Below are positions 1 through 5,002 of a stretch of 5,002 nucleotides of DNA, one piece after another (within the stretch, counting starts at the first letter, position 1; each line of letters opens with the position of its first letter). Made by a program: the position numbers and the translations under genes. The stretch comes from Chloroflexia bacterium (GTDB lineage: Bacteria; Chloroflexota; Chloroflexia; Thermomicrobiales; UBA6265). The notes under the pieces are model-generated. The model did no database searches. It was not told the origin of the DNA and worked only from the letters and a program-made list of their open reading frames with translations. Where the stretch lies: NCBI GenBank assembly GCA_013698495.1, contig JACCUV010000404.1, positions 1 to 5,002 on the forward strand, written 5' to 3'.

Positions 1-282
1 GTTGACGGCGAAAAGCGGTTCAGCGAACTCGAGCGATCCCTTCGGGGAATCAGCCCCAAGACGCTCTCGGAGCGCCTCAAGAAACTGGAAGACGCGAGAG
101 TCGTCAACCGCAAGTGCTTTGCCGAAGTCCCGCCCCGAGTCGAATACACGTTGACCGAAAAGGGCATCGCCCTGCTGCCCGTTATCGAGAGCATGCGCGC
201 CTACGGCGCGGACTGGCTTCCGGAATGCGATGAGGAGACAGAAACCGCTGTTCCCGAGCCGCTTGCCGTCGCCCTTGCGTAA
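1..282 (+). CDS. HxlR-family winged-helix transcriptional regulator (3' part, start outside window)
   Basis: The frame is open from base 1 and stops at TAA 280-282, giving 93 visible residues. The peptide has the HxlR hallmarks in order: an RFSEL segment at residues 6-10, then GISPKTLSERLKKLE (16-30), which is the helix-turn-helix recognition region. These are followed by the PPRVEYTLTEKG wing/strand (44-55) and a C-terminal dimerisation helix ending in a Trp at about 73. HxlR proteins are usually 100-130 residues, so roughly 30 N-terminal residues are probably missing. They bind DNA as dimers, and several characterised members (YodB, HypR) sense electrophiles or redox stress through a Cys near the N-terminus. 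That region is outside the window, so the signal cannot be judged; the visible Cys residues (39, and one near the acidic tail) are not at the known sensor position. The acidic/Pro/Ala-rich tail after residue 75 looks like a disordered extension. The family call is secure; the target genes are unknown. I see no clear terminator after the stop. Confidence 0.88.
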   Translation, partial: VDGEKRFSELERSLRGISPKTLSERLKKLEDARVVNRKCFAEVPPRVEYTLTEKGIALLPVIESMRAYGADWLPECDEETETAVPEPLAVALA

Positions 283-442
283 CAGCGCCGTCGTCGCAGC
301 GCCTTCTGCCCTTGGAAGGACTCCTAATACCGGCGCGCCATCGGTTCTCCTTCGTTTCATCGTATGACATGTCGCTCCATAGCGATCGTGGAGGATGATT
401 GATCGCGCCGCCGACAACGGTCACACCCACCTCCCTTCACGA

Positions 443-468
443 TTAAGACCCGCCCGCATTTGTATACT
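443..468 (+). promoter_or_regulatory. Candidate sigma-70-type promoter of trpS
   Basis: TATACT at 463-468 matches five of six bases of the -10 consensus TATAAT and stands out in GC-rich surroundings. It would start transcription near 475 and give a leader of about 60 nt before trpS. The -35 partner is poor: TTAAGA at 443-448 leaves a short 14-bp spacer, and TTCACG at 436-441 leaves a long 21-bp one. This is seen in sequence only. The rest of the 283-537 gap shows a 5-bp stem (TCGCT at 372-376 with AGCGA at 381-385) without a T-run, and nothing else I can name. Confidence 0.35.
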
Positions 469-537
469 GTTGTTCGAGGCGCCCGCGACCGGTGGGGCAA
501 TCGTGCTTGCTTCTTACCCAGAGGATCAACGACGTAG

Positions 538-1578
538 ATGGCGACGCAACAACAACTTCCGCGGGTCGAGTCGGCGCCGCAAACCGATCGAAAGCTCCGG
601 GTCCTCTCTGGCATCCAACCTTCGGGCAACTTTCATCTGGGAAATTACTTGGGCGCCATCCGGAATTGGGTCAATCAGCAGGAGATGTACGACAACTCGT
701 TCTGCATCGTCGACTTGCATGCGTTGTCGCTTGCGACGACGCGCGATTCGTTGCGTGCAAACATTCGCAATCTGGCCAACACAATCGTCGCCGCGGGCGT
801 CGATCCGGACGCCTGCACCCTGTTCGTGCAGTCCGATGTCGCCGAGCACAGCGAACTGTGTTGGGTTCTGCAATCGGTCACACAGTTTGGCGAACTTCGG
901 CGAATGACACAGTTCAAGGACAAATCGGGCGGGCAGGATGAATCCGTCAGCGCCGCGCTCTTCACCTACCCCGTGCTCCAGGCCGCGGACATTCTGCTCT
1001 ACGACGCCGACCTGGTTCCGGTCGGCGAGGACCAGAAACAGCACATCGAACTCACCCGCGACGTCGCCTACCGGTTCAACCAACGTTATGGCGAAACGTT
1101 CGTGCTTCCGCGTCCCGACATCAAACCGGATGGAGCCCGAATCATGTCCCTGGACGATCCAGCGAAGAAGATGAGCAAGAGCTCCCCCAATCCCAACAGC
1201 TACATTGCGCTTGGCGACAAGCCGGATGAAATCCGACGCAAGATCAAACGGGCCGTGACGGACTCAGGAACCGAGATCGTTGTCGATCCCGGCAAACCGG
1301 CCCTGACCAACCTGATCTCGATCTATTCCATCCTCAACGAAATGACGCCCGAAGCTGTGCAGGAGCAGTTCGCGGGTAGAGGCTATGGCGCCTTCAAGTC
1401 CGAGTTGGGAGAGTCCATCGTGACGGCGATCGAACCGATCCAGCAACGCCTCCTCGAACTCGATGCCTCGCCCGAAATCATTGACGGCGTCCTTCGCTCC
1501 GGCGCCGGAAAGGCCCGAGCCTATGCGAGCGGCACGATGACCAGGGTTCGGGAACGCGCAGGTCTTGGGGGGTATTAG
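538..1578 (+). CDS. trpS: Tryptophan--tRNA ligase (TrpRS)
   Basis: This class I aminoacyl-tRNA synthetase activates L-Trp with ATP and transfers it to tRNA-Trp in the cytoplasm; it is normally essential and works as a homodimer. The 346-residue product is in the usual bacterial range (about 330-350). The HIGH-type ATP signature is PSGNFHLGNYLGA at 28-40, and the KMSKS loop is exact at 211-215 (preceded by DDPAKK). The tryptophan-pocket segment DILLYDADLVPVGEDQKQH spans about 151-169, with D151 at the position of the conserved indole-recognising Asp and VPVGEDQ at 160-166, a TrpRS/TyrRS-type signature. A short polar extension of about 20 residues precedes the first strand. The ATG at 538 has a purine-rich AGAGGA at 520-525, a rather long 12 nt away, and no better in-frame start lies nearby. 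No T-box or trp-attenuator signature is visible upstream. Its stop (TAG 1576-1578) overlaps the stop of the convergent reductase gene. Function is near certain. Confidence 0.98.
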   Translation: MATQQQLPRVESAPQTDRKLRVLSGIQPSGNFHLGNYLGAIRNWVNQQEMYDNSFCIVDLHALSLATTRDSLRANIRNLANTIVAAGVDPDACTLFVQSDVAEHSELCWVLQSVTQFGELRRMTQFKDKSGGQDESVSAALFTYPVLQAADILLYDADLVPVGEDQKQHIELTRDVAYRFNQRYGETFVLPRPDIKPDGARIMSLDDPAKKMSKSSPNPNSYIALGDKPDEIRRKIKRAVTDSGTEIVVDPGKPALTNLISIYSILNEMTPEAVQEQFAGRGYGAFKSELGESIVTAIEPIQQRLLELDASPEIIDGVLRSGAGKARAYASGTMTRVRERAGLGGY

Positions 1579-2630
1579 ATCGCGGCGGCCTTCTCTCGCT
1601 TCTCCATGATCGTAGTCGAGTGACCGGCGTCGAGCCTCGCGCTCGGATCGATGTGCTGCACGGCGTGGTTAACCGCCGTCACCGCTTCCCCGGCCCCATT
1701 CGCGATCAGCTTGAACTTGGCGGGATACGATGCGATGTCGCCCGCCGCGAACACTCCCGGGATGTTCGTTTGAAGCGTGACCTTGTCGACAATGACCTGA
1801 TTGCGTTGCAACTCCAGATTCCACGTCTTGATCGGACCTGGATCGGCCTTGAAACCAATTGCGCAAATCAACTCATCGACATCGAGGTCCTGCGTGTGCC
1901 CTTCCAGATGCCGGAAGGTCAGACCGCTGATGCGGCCACCCGGGCCCGACCGCACCTCGACTACTTCGTATCCGGGATAGTGCAGGGTCACGGTCGAGGC
2001 CTCGAGGTCGGCAACCGTCGTTTCGTGTGCGCGGAACTTCGATCGGTGAATCAGGTTGACGGTTCGGGCCAACGGCTCGAGCGTCAGCGCCCAATCGACC
2101 GCCGAATCGCCACCGCCTACGATCACCACGTTTTTGTCACGGAACTCCTCGATGTGCTTCGCGAAGTAGTGGATTCCTCGACCTTCGAGTTCCGGGACAC
2201 CCGCCGCGCCGAGTCTTGTCGGCTCGAACGCGCCGACCCCGGCGGCGATGATCACGGTCCGGCTCCGACGCTGACCCTTGGTCGTGTGCAGAATGAACGT
2301 CCCATCGGCCAACGGCTCCAGCGTCTGCACCTGTTCACGAAGATGAAGCGTGGGATTCGAACGAAGCGCCTGATCGAGGCAGGCGGCGACGAAGTCCTTG
2401 GCCAAAACCATGGGATACCCGATCACGTCGTAAATGTACTTTTCGGGATACATCGCGCTGCACTGGCCGCCAACTTCCTCAAGCGAGTCGATAACCTGGA
2501 CGCTGGCTCCCCGCAGCCCCGCGTAGAATGCCGCGAAGAGACCGGTCGGACCGGCCCCAACAACTGTTATGTCCATAATTGGTTCGTCCATCAGGGTTGG
2601 CGAGGCCGGAATGACGGTGACATCGGTCAC
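1575..2630 (-). CDS. Ferredoxin/flavodoxin--NADP+ reductase, thioredoxin-reductase-like (YumC type)
   Basis: This FAD enzyme exchanges electrons between NADPH and ferredoxin or flavodoxin in the cytoplasm. Read from GTG 2630 it has 351 residues. The N-terminal FAD Rossmann motif GAGPTGLF is at 25-32, followed by VGGQCSAMYPEKYIYD (about 53-68). The NADP-binding motif GGGDSA is at 172-177, then HRSKFRAHE, whose basic residues suit the 2'-phosphate of NADPH. The second FAD motif GDIA is at 297-300. The CxxC redox centre that thioredoxin reductase carries before GGGDSA is absent; HYFAKHIEEF stands there, which excludes a true TrxB. Y61 and H337 (in GHSTT) align with Tyr50 and His324, which sandwich the flavin in Bacillus subtilis YumC. 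Start choice: GTG 2630-2628 has AGGAG (2639-2643 on the complement) 8 nt upstream. ATG at 2591 gives 338 residues, closer to the family length of about 330, but has no visible ribosome site. The gene converges on trpS and diverges from the kinase. The physiological partner is not shown here. Confidence 0.95.
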   Translation of the reverse strand: MTDVTVIPASPTLMDEPIMDITVVGAGPTGLFAAFYAGLRGASVQVIDSLEEVGGQCSAMYPEKYIYDVIGYPMVLAKDFVAACLDQALRSNPTLHLREQVQTLEPLADGTFILHTTKGQRRSRTVIIAAGVGAFEPTRLGAAGVPELEGRGIHYFAKHIEEFRDKNVVIVGGGDSAVDWALTLEPLARTVNLIHRSKFRAHETTVADLEASTVTLHYPGYEVVEVRSGPGGRISGLTFRHLEGHTQDLDVDELICAIGFKADPGPIKTWNLELQRNQVIVDKVTLQTNIPGVFAAGDIASYPAKFKLIANGAGEAVTAVNHAVQHIDPSARLDAGHSTTIMEKREKAAAI

Positions 2631-2638
2631 GTAGAGAT

Positions 2639-2644
2639 CTCCTG
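2639..2644 (-). promoter_or_regulatory. Shine-Dalgarno site that decides the reductase start
   Basis: On the minus strand this reads CAGGAG, a strong match to the anti-16S core, and lies 8 nt before GTG 2630-2628. The two downstream ATGs (2591 and 2576) have no comparable site, so the site favours a GTG start and an N-terminal extension of about 13 residues relative to the first ATG. Confidence 0.7.
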
Positions 2645-2720
2645 ATCCTGTTTGACGGCGGTTGGTTCGGCTGGTCCGCGACTGGTCGATGTGGCCATCG
2701 CAACGGAGCGCCAATCGACG

Positions 2721-2749
2721 ATTCTACACGGAAATCGCCGTGCGTCCGC
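2721..2749 (-). promoter_or_regulatory. Weak candidate promoter of the reductase gene
   Basis: On the minus strand TAGAAT (2721-2726) matches five of six -10 bases and lies about 90 bp before the GTG start. The -35 region is poor; the best nearby hexamer, CGGACG around 2743-2748, matches only three positions. A 5-bp inverted repeat (CACGG 2727-2731 and CCGTG 2738-2742) fills most of the spacer. Inference from sequence only. Confidence 0.25.
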
Positions 2750-2801
2750 TTTGCTTCCGTTCCCGTGTGCACCGTCATTTCGGGCGGGCCGCCCAAGCCG
2801 A

Positions 2802-2829
2802 TTGGTCGGGTCCGTGCCCCTTGTACAAT
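2802..2829 (+). promoter_or_regulatory. Candidate promoter of the sensor kinase gene
   Basis: TACAAT at 2824-2829 matches five of six -10 bases. TTGGTC at 2802-2807 shares the TTG of the -35 consensus, and the spacer is 16 bp. Transcription would begin near 2836, inside the palindrome at 2830-2848, leaving a leader of about 110 nt before the kinase ATG. The -10 also overlaps an 8-bp self-complementary TTGTACAA (2821-2828). Sequence inference only. Confidence 0.4.
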
Positions 2830-2848
2830 GCTCCAGAGGGTCTGGAGC
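2830..2848. repeat. Perfect inverted repeat, 8-bp arms with 3-nt centre
   Basis: The sequence reads GCTCCAGA-GGG-TCTGGAGC: the arms 2830-2837 and 2841-2848 are exactly complementary. It sits directly after the -10-like TACAAT and would span the transcription start of the kinase gene. That is the classic place for a repressor operator; in RNA it would form a stable hairpin near the 5' end. No T-run follows, so it is not an ordinary intrinsic terminator. Which role applies is unknown. Confidence 0.6.
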
Positions 2849-2947
2849 GCCTGACCCAATCGTCATCGGCAGGACGTGCCAGAGCGTCCAACCGATCTCA
2901 CGAAGCTGGAACCCGGCAACATCGGAGCGGTCAAGTGATTTCCCACC

Positions 2948-5002
2948 ATGTTTGAGGAATCGAAGAAGTGGGCCCAGGCCCGAATGGCGCCCGAGACCTG
3001 GGAGCGGCTTCGACGGACCGGACCGACGGTGCGAGGTTCGCTGCGCCAGTCTGTTTCCGCATCGCATCGGTGGGTTTCCGTCGGCGGTGAGCACGTTACC
3101 TCGATGCGGGACGCCAGAATCGAGCCGTGGCGGCTGCTCGTCGCGGCGGTAGCCTCGCTCGCCGTCGCGGTTGTGCTGAGTCCACTTCACGGACATGGCC
3201 TTAACACTGTCCCCGTTCTGTGTCTGCTGCTATGCGTCGGCTTGTCCACGTACATTGCCGATTGGGTGGGCGGCGTTGCCGCGACGCTGGTTTCCCTGAT
3301 CTGCCTGGATCTCTTCTTCCTCGGCGAGGCTGGATCGATCGATGCCTTCAATCGTCTGACTGCCGCGATCACGATTCTGGTGTTTGCGCTGGCCTCCGCG
3401 GCTGCCCTTGTCACGATCGAGCACCTCAAGTACGACCGCGCCGCCGCCCGTCTGGAAGCAGCGGCCCTGCGGGCCGCCAACACTGCCCTGAGCGCGGTCG
3501 AGATTGCCGCCGCCCAGCGTCCCCCCGGCAACGAACCGGCCTATGTCAACGTCCTCGCCACCATCCTGACCGCCATGGTCCGTGTCAACCGCACCTCGAC
3601 CGGCGCCCTGTATTTGCTCGATGCCTCCAGCTCGACACTGATTCGTGCCGCCGTGTACGGAGAGGACGAGGCGGTCGAAGACGCGGTCAGAGGCCGGGCG
3701 GTTGACGTGAGCGTCGGAAGCGGGTTTGCCGGCAGAGTCGCGCTCGAGCGTCGACCGATCGCCGTGTACGATACGTTGGTCGACGATGAAGTAGACGACA
3801 TTCTCGCTACCAATCGCCACACCCGCTCCGTCGTCGGCGTGCCGTTGATCGACCCAAATGACAAACTTGTGGGCGTGGCGTGGGTCGGTCTCTATGTCCC
3901 CTATCGGTTCGGGATGACAGCGATCGCCCGGCTCACGGCGCTGGCCAATCGCACGATCGCGTTTATGGAAGCGGCCCGACTCGCCGACGATCAGGATGAA
4001 CTGCTCGATCGGGTCCAGGACCACTACCGCCGTTTGCAGGCCGTGATCCAGACGATTCCGGAAGCGGTGATGGTGGCCCGGCCCCCACGTGGCATCATCG
4101 TTGCCTCCAATGCCGCGGCACAGCGCATGTTTGGAGTTCACCTCGACAGTCCACCCGAGGCCAGACGCGCCGACCGCCTCGGCGTCATCTCCAGTTCAGA
4201 CTCCGAGGTGGAAAACCCGATTCTTCGCGTCCTCAACGAAGGTGTTGTCGTCACCGGTGTCGAACTCACCGTGCGCCAACCCGATGGGACGCTTGTCCCC
4301 GTGGTCGCCAGTGCCGCGCCGGTCCGCGCCGACGATGGCACGATCGACGCGATCGTCGGGATCTTCCAGGATGTCGGTCCCCTCAAGGAGGCGGAGCGAC
4401 TTCGGGACGAGTTCATCTCCGTGGTCTCTCACGAATTGCGCTCACCGCTCACCCCGATCCGCGGTTTCGCGCAACTCGTTGCCCGGGATCTGCAACGCGC
4501 CGGAAATCACGACGAACACGTCAGTTGGCTGCAGACCCTGCAACAACACGTCGACCGCATGACCCGCCTCGTCGACGATTTGCTGGATGTCTCCCGGCTT
4601 CGCGCCGGTCGACTCCGGATTCGACGAGCGCCAACCGACATTGTTCCGATCTGTCGATCTGTCGTAGATTCCTGGAATGCGACCGCCACCCGGCATGAAA
4701 TCGAAATTTCAGCCTTTCAGCACTCCCTGGAGGTCTATGTCGACGGCGACCGGTTGCACCAGGTGCTGGACAACCTTGTCGGCAACGCCGTCAAATATGC
4801 CAACGATGGCACGATCTCGGTCCTGATCGAACCAGGCACGCTCAATGGCGACACCCCGTCCGTCGATATCAGCATCGTCGATCTCGGCCCCGGGATTCTC
4901 GCCAACGACCGCGATGCCGTCTTCACCCCGTTCTACCGCACCCGCGTGGCGTCAACGAGCGCGGTGCCTGGCCTTGGTCTCGGACTCTACATCAGCAGCG
5001 AG
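2948..5002 (+). CDS. Membrane sensor histidine kinase, DUF4118-like/GAF/PAS/HisKA/HATPase (3' end outside window)
   Basis: An unbroken frame of 685 codons runs from ATG 2948 to the window edge. TGA at 2936-2938 lies in frame just upstream, so no earlier start exists; the ribosome site is weak and M13 is an alternative. A basic segment of about 60 residues precedes four hydrophobic segments (about 61-79, 85-102, 106-125, 137-157), spaced and styled like the KdpD-type DUF4118 sensor. There is no N-terminal Usp/KdpD domain, so it is not KdpD. An Ala-rich helical linker leads to GAF (about 196-340, with GSGFAGRV and SVVGVPL), a coiled linker, and PAS (about 362-478). HisKA follows, with H-box SHELRSPL at 494-501 and phospho-acceptor H495. 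The ATPase domain has the N box (N609 and N613 in DNLVGNAVKYA), G1 DLGPGI (645-650), F box VFTPFY (658-663) and G2 GLGLGL (675-680). All catalytic boxes are intact; only some 30-40 C-terminal residues, or an additional domain, are missing. It autophosphorylates and passes phosphate to a response regulator not seen here. The GAF has no Cys, which argues against covalent bilin binding; the ligand is unknown. Confidence 0.93.
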   Translation, partial: MFEESKKWAQARMAPETWERLRRTGPTVRGSLRQSVSASHRWVSVGGEHVTSMRDARIEPWRLLVAAVASLAVAVVLSPLHGHGLNTVPVLCLLLCVGLSTYIADWVGGVAATLVSLICLDLFFLGEAGSIDAFNRLTAAITILVFALASAAALVTIEHLKYDRAAARLEAAALRAANTALSAVEIAAAQRPPGNEPAYVNVLATILTAMVRVNRTSTGALYLLDASSSTLIRAAVYGEDEAVEDAVRGRAVDVSVGSGFAGRVALERRPIAVYDTLVDDEVDDILATNRHTRSVVGVPLIDPNDKLVGVAWVGLYVPYRFGMTAIARLTALANRTIAFMEAARLADDQDELLDRVQDHYRRLQAVIQTIPEAVMVARPPRGIIVASNAAAQRMFGVHLDSPPEARRADRLGVISSSDSEVENPILRVLNEGVVVTGVELTVRQPDGTLVPVVASAAPVRADDGTIDAIVGIFQDVGPLKEAERLRDEFISVVSHELRSPLTPIRGFAQLVARDLQRAGNHDEHVSWLQTLQQHVDRMTRLVDDLLDVSRLRAGRLRIRRAPTDIVPICRSVVDSWNATATRHEIEISAFQHSLEVYVDGDRLHQVLDNLVGNAVKYANDGTISVLIEPGTLNGDTPSVDISIVDLGPGILANDRDAVFTPFYRTRVASTSAVPGLGLGLYISSE

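Larger units (their letters stand above)
2631..2947. other. Divergent intergenic region between reductase and kinase
   Basis: These 317 bp separate the reductase (leftward) from the kinase (rightward) and should hold the control signals of both. I see a -10-like TAGAAT on the minus strand (2721-2726), a promoter-like pair on the plus strand (2802-2829), the palindrome/hairpin cluster at 2821-2857, and three copies of the heptamer CCAATCG/CGATTGG at 2711, 2799 and 2856. No tRNA-like fold, terminator with a T-run, or convincing small gene is visible. The reductase frame stays open upstream of its GTG to an ATG at 2714, but that extension (Arg-, Thr- and Gly-rich) resembles no part of the family and has no ribosome site. 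Confidence 0.6.

Noticed and set aside
283..303. Direct repeat CAGCGCC (283-289 and 297-303) just after the regulator stop
   Set aside because: It has only two short GC-rich copies with a GTCGTCG spacer; this is common by chance at this base composition and has no hairpin or T-run to act as a terminator.
283..537. T-box riboswitch or trp attenuator ahead of trpS
   Set aside because: I looked for the conserved T-box antiterminator sequence (GGTGG-ACCGCG type), a terminator with a T-run and a Trp-rich leader peptide, and found none.
395..907. 170-codon plus-strand frame starting at an ATG next to GGAGG (390-394), upstream of trpS
   Set aside because: The purine run abuts the ATG with no spacing, most of the frame overlaps trpS in another phase, and the product is Arg/Ser-rich without similarity to anything I recognise.
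1575..2630. Thioredoxin reductase (trxB) as identity for the minus-strand flavoprotein
   Set aside because: The CxxC redox pair expected shortly before the GGGDSA motif is missing, whereas the YumC-type flavin-stacking Tyr and C-terminal His are present.
1620..2645. 341-codon open frame on the plus strand, antisense to the reductase gene
   Set aside because: Its product has no recognisable domain and is rich in Arg, Asp and His as expected for the complement of a GC-rich gene; the minus strand encodes an unmistakable reductase across the same stretch.
2828..2854. Eight-codon leader peptide (ATG 2828 to TGA 2854, product MLQRVWSA) before the kinase
   Set aside because: It begins inside the predicted -10 box, has no ribosome site, and would not be on a transcript starting near 2836. 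Its single Trp codon is not enough for attenuation.
3230..4141. 303-codon open frame on the minus strand inside the kinase gene
   Set aside because: It is an antisense shadow of the GAF/PAS-coding region, with a low-complexity Gly/Asp/Arg/His-rich product and no family features; the plus-strand kinase frame is continuous and carries all motifs.
2948..5002. KdpD, the potassium sensor, as identity for the kinase
   Set aside because: The N-terminal KdpD nucleotide-binding and Usp domains are absent, and GAF and PAS domains stand between the membrane region and the kinase core.

Overview
This is a high-GC bacterial window (roughly 60% G+C by eye) with chromosomal housekeeping and signalling genes. 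It shows no mobile element, CRISPR array, rRNA or tRNA. The mix of an HxlR-type regulator, a canonical TrpRS, a YumC/TrxR-like ferredoxin-NADP reductase and a large membrane GAF/PAS histidine kinase would fit a Gram-positive-like or Chloroflexota-type (for example Thermomicrobia-like) bacterium. That placement is a low-confidence inference, because nothing here is a taxonomic marker.

Layout. Positions 1-282 (+) hold the 3' end of an HxlR-family winged-helix regulator that begins outside the window. A 255-bp gap (283-537) follows and carries a plausible promoter. Positions 538-1578 (+) are trpS, tryptophanyl-tRNA synthetase, complete. Positions 1575-2630 (-) are a complete ferredoxin/flavodoxin-NADP+ reductase of the thioredoxin-reductase-like type. 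It converges on trpS, and the two stop codons overlap. A 317-bp divergent intergenic region (2631-2947) contains candidate promoters for both flanking genes, a 19-nt perfect palindrome with a competing second hairpin, and three copies of a CCAATCG heptamer. Positions 2948-5002 (+) are one uninterrupted 685-codon reading frame that leaves the window still open. It encodes a sensor histidine kinase: four membrane segments resembling DUF4118, then GAF, PAS, HisKA and HATPase domains.

How the genes fit together. Apart from the shared divergent control region, these look like four independent transcription units rather than an operon. trpS charges tRNA-Trp, the reductase moves electrons between NADPH and ferredoxin or flavodoxin, and the kinase is the input half of a two-component system whose response regulator is not in the window. 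I found no convincing novel multi-gene system. The most noteworthy non-coding structure is the palindrome/alternative-hairpin cluster at 2821-2857, at the predicted transcription start of the kinase gene.
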